Below, one piece after another: positions 7,170-16,147 of a stretch of DNA of 64,000 nt. The first letter of the stretch is position 1. Every line of letters starts with the position of its first letter. Position numbers and translations under genes: made by a program. Below the pieces are notes generated by a model that saw nothing but the letters and a program-made list of their open reading frames with translations, did not search any database and was not told the DNA's origin. The DNA is from Rhodoferax sp. BLA1 (GTDB lineage: Bacteria; Pseudomonadota; Gammaproteobacteria; Burkholderiales; Burkholderiaceae_C): assembly GCF_013416775.1 (NCBI RefSeq), contig NZ_SZVI01000008.1, forward strand, positions 95,654 to 159,653, given 5' to 3'.

Positions 7170-8407
7170 AACGCGGCTTTCTGCGCCAGAACGCCCTGGC
7201 TCAGCCACCACCCCAGCCCGCCCAGGCTCGCCACCGCCACCACACACAGCCAGTTGGCGGGGCTCAACACGTCCAGCGTGCAGCCCAAGAAGCGCAGATG
7301 GGGGCCCAATATGTCCACCTGTTGCAAGCGATAAAGCATCTCAACCCCCGCCAATACAGGGGTAATAGCTATCAAAAATGAGGCCGCCAGCGCCAGCCGC
7401 CAGGGCCACAAGCGCAACCAACCGCCCTGCCCGGCGCGCTGCCAGCCGCGCAGCAACAGCGCCGCCAGACCACCGGGCGCGACCATCACCACCCCCACAA
7501 ACACCACACCCAGGTAGAGCAGCCAGGCCGGGGTCAGGCCGGGCAACACACCGAGCGCCAGCACCATCAACACCGCGCCCAGGATCGGGCCGACAAACAG
7601 GGTGCTGCCACCGACAAAGGTGAACAGTAGCAGCAGGCCAGAGCGGTGCGCCGAGAGCACATCGGCGCTCACCATTTCATAGTGCAAGGCCGACAAGCCA
7701 CCCGCGATACCTGCAAAAAAGGCCGACATCACAAACACCATGTAACGCACCCGCTGCGGGTTGTAGCCAATGAAGGCGACACGCTCGGGGTTGTCGCGCA
7801 CCGCGTTGAGCAGTCTGCCGAGCGGCGTCTGCGTCAGGGAGTACATCAGCGCCGTGCAGACCAGGGTGTAGGCCGCGATCAGGTAGTAGAGCTGGATTTG
7901 CGGGCCAAACGTGAGACCCAAGGGCGCGCTACCCGCCACCCGGTTGCCAGACAGACCACCCTCCCCGCCAAAAAACCCCGGCAGCACCAGCGCACCCGCC
8001 CAGATCAGCTCACCCACACCAAAGCTGATCATGGCAAACGCGGTACCCGCGCGCCGGGTGCTGACCCAGCCCAGCAGCAGCGCCAGCAGCACACTGCCCA
8101 GACCACCCGCCAGCGGCACCAGGCTCACGGGCAGCGGCCAGCCACCACTGACCAGATTGAGCGTGTGCATCGCCAAATACGCGCCCATGCCCGAATACAC
8201 CGCATGGCCAAAACTCACCAGACCACCCTGGCCCAGCAGCAGGTTGTAGCTCAGGCAGACGATGATCGCGATGCCGATCTGGCTCAACAGCGACTGGCCC
8301 AGGCTGCTGTCAAACAGCAGCGGCGCCAGCACCAGGACCAGCGCGTAGCCGCCCCACAGCAGCAGCGTCTGGCGATGTCGGCTTGACCCCGGCTCAGTAA
8401 CTGGCAT
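7166..8407 (-). CDS. livM: LivM-type ABC permease with C-terminal extension
   Basis: A 413-residue inner-membrane permease. The LivM core includes the family segment VRDNPERVAFIGYNPQRVRY. About 95 residues follow the core, with two more hydrophobic segments, so it is longer than the usual 320-350. A degenerate copy of the dispersed palindromic element (R2, 7340-7388) lies in this extension and is read as FLIAITPVLAGVEM. The ATG at 8407 overlaps livH; a GTG at 8419 is an alternative. Liv permeases carry branched-chain amino acids, urea, amides or aromatic acids, and the substrate here is not shown by sequence. Confidence 0.88.
   Translation of the reverse strand: MPVTEPGSSRHRQTLLLWGGYALVLVLAPLLFDSSLGQSLLSQIGIAIIVCLSYNLLLGQGGLVSFGHAVYSGMGAYLAMHTLNLVSGGWPLPVSLVPLAGGLGSVLLALLLGWVSTRRAGTAFAMISFGVGELIWAGALVLPGFFGGEGGLSGNRVAGSAPLGLTFGPQIQLYYLIAAYTLVCTALMYSLTQTPLGRLLNAVRDNPERVAFIGYNPQRVRYMVFVMSAFFAGIAGGLSALHYEMVSADVLSAHRSGLLLLFTFVGGSTLFVGPILGAVLMVLALGVLPGLTPAWLLYLGVVFVGVVMVAPGGLAALLLRGWQRAGQGGWLRLWPWRLALAASFLIAITPVLAGVEMLYRLQQVDILGPHLRFLGCTLDVLSPANWLCVVAVASLGGLGWWLSQGVLAQKAAL
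7340..7388 (-). repeat. Palindromic dispersed element, copy R2 (degenerate, in livM)
   Basis: On the reverse strand ATTTTTGATAGCTATTACC begins as the family does, but the later hairpin arm and GCTAGAGGC are decayed to GGCGGGGGTTGAG. It is read in frame by livM. Confidence 0.5.
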
Positions 8408-9293
8408 GGCGCTGTGCACTTCCCATCAAACCATGGGGCCGAACCACCAGGGTCAACACCATCACCACATAGGGCAAGACCGGCGCGAGCTGGCTGAGCT
8501 TGAGTGAAGGCAGCAGCGCCACATCCAACGCCACAGCAAAGGTCTGCAACAAGCCGATCCCCAGCGAGGCGACCAAGGCCCCGCGCAAGGATCCCAGCCC
8601 CCCCACCACCACCACCACAAACACCACCCCACCGAGTGCCTGCGCCATGCCCGGCTCGGTGACAAAAGCATTGCCGCCGAGCACCCCGGCCAGCCCGGCC
8701 AGGGCACAGCCCAGGCCAAACACGAGTGTGAACACACGCGGCACGTTGTGGCCCAGGGCCTGCACCATCTCGGGGTGGGTCAAGGCAGCGCGGACCACCA
8801 GGCCAGCGCGGGTGCGCACCAGCAGCGCCAGCGCCGCCAGCACCAGCAGCGTCACGCCCATGATGAAGGCGCGGTACAGGGGAAATTGGGTGTCAAACAG
8901 GGTCAACAGCGGCCCGTCGAGCACCGGCGGCACCCGGTAGTCGACCGCGCTGCGGCCCCACAGGCCTTGCACCAGCTCCACCAGGATGTAAGACAGGCCA
9001 AAGCTGATCAGCAGCTCGGACATGTGACCAAAAGAGCGCACCCGGCGCAAGGCTAGCCGCTCAAAACCCGCGCCCAGCAGCCCAACCCCGAGGGGCGCCA
9101 GCAGCATCGCCCACCAGAAACCCAGCCAGTTCGAGACGCTGTAGGCCAGGTACGCACCCAACATGTAAAACGCGGCGTGGGCAAAGTTGAGCACCCCCAT
9201 CAAGCCCCAGATCAGCGTCAGCCCAGAGCTGAGCAAAAACAGCAGCAGGCCGTAGCTGATGCCGTTCAACAAAGACAGGGTCAACCAAGCCAT
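8394..9293 (-). CDS. livH: LivH-type ABC permease
   Basis: A 299-residue polytopic protein with the LivH start MAWLTLSLLNGISYGLLLF, the segment LIWGLMGVLNFAHAAFYMLGAY, and the C-terminal GGLGSLRGALVASLGIGLLQTF. It forms the membrane channel with LivM. The gene lies 15 bases downstream of the acyl-CoA ligase gene and overlaps livM by 14 bases. No substrate-binding protein gene accompanies the operon in this window. Confidence 0.93.
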   Translation of the reverse strand: MAWLTLSLLNGISYGLLLFLLSSGLTLIWGLMGVLNFAHAAFYMLGAYLAYSVSNWLGFWWAMLLAPLGVGLLGAGFERLALRRVRSFGHMSELLISFGLSYILVELVQGLWGRSAVDYRVPPVLDGPLLTLFDTQFPLYRAFIMGVTLLVLAALALLVRTRAGLVVRAALTHPEMVQALGHNVPRVFTLVFGLGCALAGLAGVLGGNAFVTEPGMAQALGGVVFVVVVVGGLGSLRGALVASLGIGLLQTFAVALDVALLPSLKLSQLAPVLPYVVMVLTLVVRPHGLMGSAQRHASY

Positions 9294-9308
9294 GCCGTGC
9301 AGGTGTCC

Positions 9309-10952
9309 TCAACGCAGGTCGGGCAACACATAGTCTTTGAGCAGCTCGCGCAGCTTGCTCTTTTGCATCTTGCCGGTGGCACCCATCGGGATGGCCTCCA
9401 GAAAGATCACATCGTCGGGCACCTGCCACTTGGCCGCCTTGCCCTGGTAGAAGGCCAGCAGATCCTCGCGCGACACGTCCAGACCGGGCTTCCTGACCAC
9501 CACCACCACCGGGCGTTCGTCCCACTTGGGGTGTTTCATGCCCACACAGGCCGCCAAGGCAACCGCCGGGTGGGCGACTGCGATGTTTTCGATATCGATC
9601 GAGCTGATCCACTCGCCACCCGACTTGATCAAGTCCTTGCTGCGGTCGGTGATCTGCATGTAGCCGTCGGCATCGATGCTGGCCACATCCCCCGTGGGAA
9701 ACCAGCCGTCCACCAGCGGCCTGACCGCCTGGGTGTCACCCTCACCCTGGTAATACTCGCGGATCACCCATGGCCCTTTGACCAGCAGGTCGCCACAGGT
9801 GTGGCCGTCCCAAGGCAGTTCGGCACCCTCGCCGTCGACGATCTTCATGTCGATGCCATAGAGGGCTCGTCCCTGTTTCAGGCGCACCTTCATCTTCTCG
9901 TCCTCGGACAGGTGCTGGTGTTTGTTTTTCAGGGTGCACAGCGTGCCCAAGGGACTCATCTCGGTCATGCCCCAGGCGTGCAGCACCTCCACACCAAACT
10001 GGTCGTTGAACGCGCTGATCATCGCGGGCGGACAGGCCGAGCCACCAATCACCGTGCGTTTCAGGCTGGAAAACCTCAGGCCCTTGCCTTGCACATGGCT
10101 CAGCAGCATCTGCCACACCGTGGGCACACCGGCGGCATACGTCACCTGCTCCGACTCGATCAGCTCGTAGACCGACTTGCCGTCCAGGCCCGGCCCCGGA
10201 AACACCAGCTTGGCACCGGTGAGTGCGGCCGAGTACGGGATACCCCAGGCGTTGACGTGAAACATCGGCACCACTGGCAGGATCGCGTCACGCGCCGACA
10301 TCGACATCACATCGGGCAGTGCGGCAGCGTAGGCATGCAACACGGTGGAACGGTGGCTGTAGAGCGCGGCCTTGGGGTTGCCGGTGGTGCCGCTGGTGTA
10401 ACACATGCTTGATGCGGTGTTTTCGTCGAGGTCGGGCCAGGTGTAGGTCACCGGCTGACGCGCCAGCAGGACCTCATAACTCAGCAAACCGGGGATGCCG
10501 CTGTTGGCCGGCAGCTTGTCGGCGTCACACAGCGCCACCCAGTGTTGGACACTCGGGCATCGGCTGTGGATGGCCTGGACGATGGGCAAAAACGTGAGGT
10601 CAAAACACAGCAACTGGTCCTGCGCATGGTGGATCACCCAGGCGATCTGGTCCGGGTGCATGCGTGGGTTGATGGTGTGCAAGACCCGGCCCGAGCCGCT
10701 GACACCAAAATACATCTCCAGATGACGGTAACCATTCCACGCGATCGAGCCAACACGTTCACCCATCTGGACACCCAGGGTATCCAGCCCATGGGCCAAC
10801 TGGCGTGCGCGCTGCGCCACCTGGCGGTAGGTGTAGCGGTGGATGTCGCCCTCAACCCGGCGCGAGACGATCTCGCCGTCGCCATGGTGGCGCTCGGCAA
10901 AGTCGATCAGGGACGAAATCGTCAGCGCCTGGTTTTGCATCAATCCCAACAT
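9309..10952 (-). CDS. Medium/long-chain acyl-CoA ligase (ANL superfamily)
   Basis: A 547-residue ATP-dependent CoA ligase. It has the P-loop [11 protein letters not shown], the A5 motif [10 protein letters not shown], the hinge region [15 protein letters not shown] with [17 protein letters not shown], and the C-terminal catalytic Lys in GATGKMQK. The start MLGLMQ is typical of AlkK/DmdB-like ligases. It makes an acyl-CoA from a carboxylic acid, ATP and CoA in the cytoplasm. It leads the operon with the Liv-type transporter, which suggests that the transporter imports the acid this enzyme activates. Chain length cannot be told from sequence. Confidence 0.88.
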   Translation of the reverse strand: MLGLMQNQALTISSLIDFAERHHGDGEIVSRRVEGDIHRYTYRQVAQRARQLAHGLDTLGVQMGERVGSIAWNGYRHLEMYFGVSGSGRVLHTINPRMHPDQIAWVIHHAQDQLLCFDLTFLPIVQAIHSRCPSVQHWVALCDADKLPANSGIPGLLSYEVLLARQPVTYTWPDLDENTASSMCYTSGTTGNPKAALYSHRSTVLHAYAAALPDVMSMSARDAILPVVPMFHVNAWGIPYSAALTGAKLVFPGPGLDGKSVYELIESEQVTYAAGVPTVWQMLLSHVQGKGLRFSSLKRTVIGGSACPPAMISAFNDQFGVEVLHAWGMTEMSPLGTLCTLKNKHQHLSEDEKMKVRLKQGRALYGIDMKIVDGEGAELPWDGHTCGDLLVKGPWVIREYYQGEGDTQAVRPLVDGWFPTGDVASIDADGYMQITDRSKDLIKSGGEWISSIDIENIAVAHPAVALAACVGMKHPKWDERPVVVVVRKPGLDVSREDLLAFYQGKAAKWQVPDDVIFLEAIPMGATGKMQKSKLRELLKDYVLPDLR

Positions 10953-11106
10953 GTCAGCGCTCCTCTTGTGGTTTGAATCAACCGTCCATCGTACTGCGAA
11001 ACCAGGCCCCCTCCGCCCCCCACCCGCTCAGGCACCCTGCAACCCTAGCCTGCGCCGGATGCCCCTGCACCCACAGGGTTTGTCGCGGCCAGCCCACAAT
11101 TCAGCC

Positions 11107-12591
11107 ATGAATGCGCCCCACCTGCCCAAGCTGCCCCTGCGTTTGCCCCTGAACTGGGACAACCGGTTTCACCAACTGGGCGCGGCGTTTTACACCCAGA
11201 TCGCCCCCCAGCCGCTGACCGAGCCGTATTGGGTCGGGCGCAGCCCCAGCGCAGCCGCGCTGCTGGACCTGGCCCCCCAGACCCTGGCATCGCCCGAGCT
11301 GTTGCAAGCCCTGTCGGGCAACCTGCCACTCTCAGGCAGCCAGCCGCTGGCCAGCGTCTACAGCGGCCACCAGTTTGGGCATTGGGCCGGGCAGCTGGGG
11401 GATGGTCGGGCGATTCTGCTCGGTGAAGCCAATGGTTGGGAAATCCAGCTCAAAGGCTCGGGCCTGACACCTTATTCCCGTATGGGGGATGGCCGGGCGG
11501 TGTTGCGCAGCAGCATCCGCGAGTTCTTGTGTTCCGAGGCGATGTTTGGGTTGGGTATTCCCACCACTCGGGCGCTGTGTGTGACCGGCTCGGACCAGCC
11601 GGTGGCGCGCGAGCTGCTGGAAACTGCGGCGGTGGTAACCCGGCTGGCGCCGAGTTTCATCCGTTTTGGCCACTTTGAACACTTTGCCAGCCGCCGGCAA
11701 CATGCCGAGTTAAAGACCCTGGCCGACTTTGTCATCGACCGCTTTTACCCGGACTGCCGCAGCGCCCCCACGCTGGACGGCAACGTCTACGCGAGCTGGT
11801 TGCAGGCGGTGGTGCAGCGCACGGCGGTGATGGTGGCGCACTGGCAGGCGGTGGGTTTTTGCCACGGCGTGATGAACACCGACAACATGAGCATCCTGGG
11901 CCTGACGCTGGACTACGGCCCGTTTGCCTTTCTGGACGCGTTTGACCCGGGCCACATCTGCAACCACAGCGACCCGCATGGCCGTTATGCGTTTGACCAG
12001 CAACCCGAGATCGCCCACTGGAACCTGTACGCGCTGGCCAACGCGCTGCTGCCGCTGATTGGCAGCCCGGCCCCGGCAGAACAGGCGTTGGACAGCTTTG
12101 AGCCCACCTTCAAGCGCAGCTACCAGCAGTTGATGGCAGCCAAACTCGGGCTCAAGGCCGCAGAGGGGAACGAGCAGCTGTCCACACTGATCCGCGACAC
12201 GCTGGCCTTGCTGGCGCAGGACCGGGTCGACTACAGCATCTTCTGGCGCCGCCTGAGCCATGCCCGGGCCAGTGGCCCCTTCGAGCCGGTGCGCGACCTG
12301 TTCATCGACCGGGTTGGCTTCGACACCTGGCTGCTACTGTATCAAGAGCTATGCGCCCAATCAGAACAAGGGCTAGAGGCCAATTTGATGCTCAAAGTCA
12401 ACCCCAAGTATGTGCTGCGCAACTACCTCGGTGAAAACGCCATCGAGGCGGCACGACACAAAGACTTCAGCGGCGTGGCCAACTTGCTGACGCTGCTGCT
12501 GGCGCCCTATGATGAACACCCCGCGTTTGAGGCGCTGGCTGGTTTGCCGCCCGACTGGGCCAGCCAGATCAGCATCAGCTGCAGTTCCTGA
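11107..12591 (+). CDS. selO: Protein adenylyltransferase SelO
   Basis: A 494-residue pseudokinase-fold enzyme that transfers AMP from ATP to Ser, Thr or Tyr of target proteins. Conserved blocks are [53 protein letters not shown] and [11 protein letters not shown], which carry the Lys, Asn and Asp of the active site. It ends in ISCSS; the Cys three residues from the end matches the selenocysteine of eukaryotic SelO. The ATG at 11107 was chosen because the family starts shortly before the LNWDNRF block. The repeat copy R3 lies in frame at 12332-12398 and encodes a family-variable stretch just before [11 protein letters not shown]. It is followed by msrB. Confidence 0.95.
   Translation: MNAPHLPKLPLRLPLNWDNRFHQLGAAFYTQIAPQPLTEPYWVGRSPSAAALLDLAPQTLASPELLQALSGNLPLSGSQPLASVYSGHQFGHWAGQLGDGRAILLGEANGWEIQLKGSGLTPYSRMGDGRAVLRSSIREFLCSEAMFGLGIPTTRALCVTGSDQPVARELLETAAVVTRLAPSFIRFGHFEHFASRRQHAELKTLADFVIDRFYPDCRSAPTLDGNVYASWLQAVVQRTAVMVAHWQAVGFCHGVMNTDNMSILGLTLDYGPFAFLDAFDPGHICNHSDPHGRYAFDQQPEIAHWNLYALANALLPLIGSPAPAEQALDSFEPTFKRSYQQLMAAKLGLKAAEGNEQLSTLIRDTLALLAQDRVDYSIFWRRLSHARASGPFEPVRDLFIDRVGFDTWLLLYQELCAQSEQGLEANLMLKVNPKYVLRNYLGENAIEAARHKDFSGVANLLTLLLAPYDEHPAFEALAGLPPDWASQISISCSS
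12332..12398 (+). repeat. Palindromic dispersed element, copy R3 (in selO)
   Basis: TATCAAGAGCTATGCGCCC, then AAGGGCTAGAGGCCAATTTG. It is read in frame by selO as [16 protein letters not shown]. The same frame is used by copy R5 (SELSAHAIQGPDANL). Confidence 0.8.
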
Positions 12592-12611
12592 CCCTTTTGG
12601 AGACCCACACC

Positions 12612-13019
12612 ATGCGTTTTCCCATCCAGAAAAGTGACGCCGAGTGGCAGGCCCAGCTGGCCGACATGGGCGCCGAACCCGGTGCTTTCCAGGTCACACG
12701 CCAGGCCGCCACCGAACGCCCGTTCACCGGCAAATACGCGCGCCACTGGGCCGACGGCAGCTACCACTGCATCTGCTGCGGCAATAAGCTCTTTGACGCC
12801 GACACCAAGTTCGACGCGCACTGCGGCTGGCCCAGCTTTTCGCTGGCGGTGCCTGGTGCCATCACCGAGATCACCGACCGCAGCCACGGCATGACCCGGG
12901 TGGAAACCGTGTGCTCCCAATGTGGCGCCCACCTGGGCCATGTGTTTGACGACGGCCCGGCGCCCACCGGCCTGCGTTATTGCATGAACTCGGCTTCGTT
13001 AAACTTCAAGGCTACATGA
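12612..13019 (+). CDS. msrB: Peptide-methionine (R)-S-oxide reductase MsrB
   Basis: A 135-residue protein that reduces methionine R-sulfoxide in proteins. The zinc site is formed by CICC (Cys pair) and [19 protein letters not shown] and the C-terminal RYCMNSASL with the catalytic Cys are all present. The ATG at 12612 was preferred over an in-frame ATG at 12597 because the family begins around this point. It lies 20 bases after selO, and its stop overlaps the yciB start (ATGA). Confidence 0.95.
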   Translation: MRFPIQKSDAEWQAQLADMGAEPGAFQVTRQAATERPFTGKYARHWADGSYHCICCGNKLFDADTKFDAHCGWPSFSLAVPGAITEITDRSHGMTRVETVCSQCGAHLGHVFDDGPAPTGLRYCMNSASLNFKAT

Positions 13020-13561
13020 AAATCCTCATCGACTTCTTCCCGATCCTGCTGTTTTTCGGCGCCTTCAAGTTCTACGACATCTATGTGGGCACTGCGGTGC
13101 TGATGGCCGCCACTGTGCTGCAGATGGCGCTGATCTACGGCATCGACCGCAAGCTGACCGCCATGCACAAGATCACGCTGGCCTTGATCCTGGTATTTGG
13201 CACCTTGACCCTGGTCTTGCACGATGAGCGTTTCATCAAATGGAAACCCACCGTGTTGTATGGCGCCATAGCAATTGCGCTGGCCTTGGCAGTGTGGGTC
13301 TACAAGAAAAACTTCCTCAAGGCGCTGCTGGGCAGCCAGTTGAGCCTGCCCGAGCCGGTGTGGATGCGCCTCAACGGACTGTGGGTGGGCTACAGCGCTT
13401 TCATGGCCATCATCAATGGTTATGTGGCGGCGTATTTCAGTACCGAGGCCTGGGTCGACTTCAAGATCTGGGGTTATGTGTTCCCGGTGGTGTTTCTAGT
13501 GGGCCAGGGCTTTTATATCTCGCGCTACCTGACCGAGGAGAAAAGCGAGCCCACACCATGA
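13016..13561 (+). CDS. yciB: YciB/IspZ inner membrane protein (septation protein A)
   Basis: A 181-residue protein with five or so membrane segments. It has the family start [14 protein letters not shown], the segment [14 protein letters not shown] and the C-terminal [15 protein letters not shown]. In E. coli, YciB affects cell-envelope integrity and cell shape. The ATG overlaps the msrB stop, and the stop overlaps the bolA ATG, each in ATGA. Confidence 0.93.
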   Translation: MKILIDFFPILLFFGAFKFYDIYVGTAVLMAATVLQMALIYGIDRKLTAMHKITLALILVFGTLTLVLHDERFIKWKPTVLYGAIAIALALAVWVYKKNFLKALLGSQLSLPEPVWMRLNGLWVGYSAFMAIINGYVAAYFSTEAWVDFKIWGYVFPVVFLVGQGFYISRYLTEEKSEPTP

Positions 13562-13848
13562 GCCAGCCACTGCCGACAGCGAGCGCGGCGCTGATCACCC
13601 AACGCCTGCAAGAGCGGCTGCAACCCACTGCGCTCGAGGTGATTGACGAGAGTGCATTACACAGCGGCCATGCGGGCGCCAATGGCACTGGCTTTGGCAG
13701 CCACTTCCGTGTACGGATTGCTTCACAGTTATTTACCGGCAAGACACCGGTAGCGCGGCATCGGCTTGTGTATGATGCGCTGCAAGATTTCATCGACCAG
13801 GGCCTGCATGCGCTGGCCATCGAAACCCAATTACCCGCCGCCAACTGA
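13558..13848 (+). CDS. bolA: BolA-family protein
   Basis: A 96-residue protein with the BolA core: [13 protein letters not shown], then [10 protein letters not shown] with a Phe-Gly-loop equivalent, and [13 protein letters not shown] with the invariant His. BolA proteins pair with monothiol glutaredoxins, and some act in Fe-S delivery or as regulators. It overlaps yciB by four bases and is followed after 51 bases by the parvulin gene. Confidence 0.92.
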   Translation: MSQPLPTASAALITQRLQERLQPTALEVIDESALHSGHAGANGTGFGSHFRVRIASQLFTGKTPVARHRLVYDALQDFIDQGLHALAIETQLPAAN

Positions 13849-13899
13849 AGCGGGTCCAACCCCCAAACACTTTTCATTCAAAAAACGCAGGAAATTTCC

Positions 13900-14685
13900 A
13901 TGAAAAACAAACTCGTCGCAAGTTTTGCACTGGCTGCCCTGGTGGCCGGTCTGTCTCCCTTGGCGAACGCCCAGAACCTGGCGATCGTGAATGGCAAAGC
14001 CGTGCCGCTGGCCCGTGTCCAGGCCCTGAGCCAGCAAATCGCCCGCTCCGGCCGTGAAGTCACGCCGGACATCGAAAAACAGATCAAGGACGAAGTCATC
14101 GCCCGCGAAATCTTCATCCAGGAAGCCCAGAAACAAGGCCTGGACGCCACCGAAGACTACAAGGTGCAGATGGACTTGGCACGCCAGACCATCCTGATCC
14201 GTGACCTGTTCACCAACTTCCAGAAAACCAACGCCGTCACCGACGAAGAAATCAAGGCTGAATACGACAAGTTTGCAGCGGCCAACAGCGGCAAGGAATA
14301 CCGTGCCCGCCACATCCTGGTTGAGAAAGAGTCCGAAGCCAAGGCCATCATCGCCCAGCTCAAAAAAGGCGGCAAGTTTGAAGACATCGCCAAAAAAGCC
14401 AGCAAAGACCCGGGCTCCGGCGTCAACGGTGGTGACCTGGACTGGGCACCCGCTGGCAACTATGTGACCGAATTTGCCGAAGCACTGACCAAACTGGCCA
14501 AGGGCAAGACCACCGACACCCCGGTCAAGTCACAGTTTGGTTACCACATCATCCGCCTGGACGATGTGCGTGAAGCCCAGTTGCCCAAGTTTGAGGAAGT
14601 CAAACCGCAGATCGCCCAGCAACTGCAACAGCAAAAACTGGCCAACTACCAGAACGAGTTGCGCACCAAAGCACGCATCGAATAA
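13900..14685 (+). CDS. Periplasmic parvulin-type peptidyl-prolyl isomerase
   Basis: A 261-residue protein. A signal peptide (MKNKLVASFALAALVAGLSP...ANA) precedes a SurA/PrsA-like helical region. The parvulin domain starts at about residue 135 with EYRARHILVEKESEAKAI and continues through FEDIAKKASKDPGSGVNGGDL to the closing QFGYHIIRLDDV. It helps fold exported proteins in the periplasm. A ribosome binding site AGGAAAT stands before the ATG. The gene is last of the selO-led group and ends at a strong terminator. Confidence 0.93.
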   Translation: MKNKLVASFALAALVAGLSPLANAQNLAIVNGKAVPLARVQALSQQIARSGREVTPDIEKQIKDEVIAREIFIQEAQKQGLDATEDYKVQMDLARQTILIRDLFTNFQKTNAVTDEEIKAEYDKFAAANSGKEYRARHILVEKESEAKAIIAQLKKGGKFEDIAKKASKDPGSGVNGGDLDWAPAGNYVTEFAEALTKLAKGKTTDTPVKSQFGYHIIRLDDVREAQLPKFEEVKPQIAQQLQQQKLANYQNELRTKARIE

Positions 14686-14704
14686 GGCAACAGCCTTTGA
14701 TGCC

Positions 14705-14735
14705 AAAAACGCGGCCCGAGTGGCCGCGTTTTTTT
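14705..14735. terminator. Bidirectional rho-independent terminator
   Basis: AAAAACGCGGCC-CGAGT-GGCCGCGTTTTTTT forms a GC-rich stem with A and T tracts on either side. It can serve both the parvulin gene from the left and the converging LysR gene from the right. Confidence 0.9.
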
Positions 14736-14743
14736 GGGGGAGC

Positions 14744-15670
14744 CTAAGACAGCGGGTCGCTGTGCGCGGCCATGTCGCCCAGCCCTTGCAGCGACAAGGC
14801 CAGCTCCTCTTGCAACCAGGCGCGAAAGGCCAACAAAGGTGGCCAGTTGTCCAGTTCAGGCGGAAAAACACACCAGAAGGCAAAGGCCGTGGCATCTGGT
14901 AACGCCCAGGGCGACAGCCGCACCAGTTGCCCCTGACGCAAGGCGTCGGCGGCCAGCACCTCCCGCGCCAGGCCAATGCCCATGTCTTGCTCCACCGCCT
15001 GCAGCATCAAGCCGGCATCGTTGAAGGTGGCCACCGGGTTGACCGCCACCCGGTAGCCGCCCAAGGCAAACCAACGCTCCCACCAGCTGGCCCGCCCCAG
15101 CAGCGGCTCCTCGGCCAGTGCATGGATGCTGCGCCCTTGCAGGCGAAGGGCTGCGGCAGGAGACCCCAGCGCAATCAGGGGTGAATCGATCAGCTGTACC
15201 GCCTGCAGACCACGCCACGGTCCCGCCCCCTGGCGCAGCGCCACGTGGTAGCCCTCACGCACCAGATCCACCATTTGTTGCGTGGCATGGATCTCCAGGT
15301 TGATCTCCGGGTGACGGGCCCGCCAGCGCGGCATACGTGGCATCAGCCAGCGCTGTGCAAAGGAAGGCAGCAAACTCAGGCGGATGCGCTGCGCCTCCCC
15401 TTTTGCGGTGGCCACGGCGGCACGCAAACCTTCATCCAGGCGATCCAGCGCAGGCTCCACATGACGCAGCAAAGCGGCGCCTGCGGCATTGAGCACAATG
15501 CGCCGCCCACGCCGGTCAAACAGCTCAAAACCCAGCTGTTCTTCGAGCAACTTGATCTGCTGGCTGACCGCGCTGTGGGTCAGATGCAACTCCTGCGCGG
15601 CCGCACGCAGGTTGCCCAGGCGCGCCACCACACGAAAGGTCGGCAGGATGTTCAGCGGTAATCTTGACAT
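14744..15670 (-). CDS. LysR-family regulator (GcvA-like)
   Basis: A 308-residue regulator. The N-terminal winged helix includes NILPTFRVVARLGNLRAAA and HLTHSAVSQQIKLLEEQLG, and the C-terminal part is a type 2 periplasmic-binding-like effector domain. MSRLPLNILPTF (15670) is the usual start of GcvA/DsdC-like members; the frame extends eight codons further. It diverges from the DUF1127 gene, and the space between holds GGTAAGC palindromes that may be its sites. Confidence 0.9.
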   Translation of the reverse strand: MSRLPLNILPTFRVVARLGNLRAAAQELHLTHSAVSQQIKLLEEQLGFELFDRRGRRIVLNAAGAALLRHVEPALDRLDEGLRAAVATAKGEAQRIRLSLLPSFAQRWLMPRMPRWRARHPEINLEIHATQQMVDLVREGYHVALRQGAGPWRGLQAVQLIDSPLIALGSPAAALRLQGRSIHALAEEPLLGRASWWERWFALGGYRVAVNPVATFNDAGLMLQAVEQDMGIGLAREVLAADALRQGQLVRLSPWALPDATAFAFWCVFPPELDNWPPLLAFRAWLQEELALSLQGLGDMAAHSDPLS

Positions 15671-15673
15671 GTC

Positions 15674-15746
15674 TTGGTAAGCATAAGTGAACAATCAATC
15701 CATAAATCATCGATATACAGCGCCTAATCAGGCAGGTAAGCTTACC
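15674..15746. promoter_or_regulatory. Candidate LysR sites between the divergent genes
   Basis: A perfect 12-bp palindrome GGTAAGCTTACC lies at 15735-15746. A related half GGTAAGCATAAG lies at 15676-15687, close to the LysR start. Two spaced sites between divergent promoters fit LysR autoregulation plus control of the DUF1127 gene. This is inference from position and symmetry. Confidence 0.5.
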
Positions 15747-15776
15747 AGAACCTTCAACCAAACCCTGGAGATTCTC

Positions 15777-16061
15777 ATGAACACCCTCGCCCAGCCCTGT
15801 GCCTGCCGCGCCTTGCCACAAGACAGCACACCCAGCCTCATCCCACGCTGGATGGGTGCTGTGCGCCGCTTCTGGGCGTCCTGGAAGGCAGCGCGGCGCG
15901 CCCGACTGGAACTGAGCCATTTGACGGCACTGGACGGCCTGAATGCTGAAACCCTCAAGGACATCGGTGCGCCGGAATGGCTGCAGGCGCAGGTGTATAC
16001 GTCTCAGCAGCGCGCCCACCAAGGCGGCTTGTTGGAGCGGGACTCGCTGCACTGGCGCTAG
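15777..16061 (+). CDS. Small DUF1127-containing protein
   Basis: A 94-residue protein. The middle is basic (WMGAVRRFWASWKAARRARLEL) and runs into LTALDGLNAETLKDIGAPEWL, which matches the DUF1127 pattern of an Arg-rich helix followed by L-x-D-I-G. DUF1127 proteins are small; some bind RNA or affect phosphate and carbon metabolism in alphaproteobacteria. The ATG follows CTGGAG. It diverges from the LysR gene, which probably controls it. Confidence 0.75.
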   Translation: MNTLAQPCACRALPQDSTPSLIPRWMGAVRRFWASWKAARRARLELSHLTALDGLNAETLKDIGAPEWLQAQVYTSQQRAHQGGLLERDSLHWR

Positions 16062-16147
16062 GCTGCGGCAGCACCGTCCAGCGCAAGCCCCGGGGCCATC
16101 ACCCGCTGAAGCTGCAGAGCCCGGCCTACGCAGGGATAATTCGGGCC

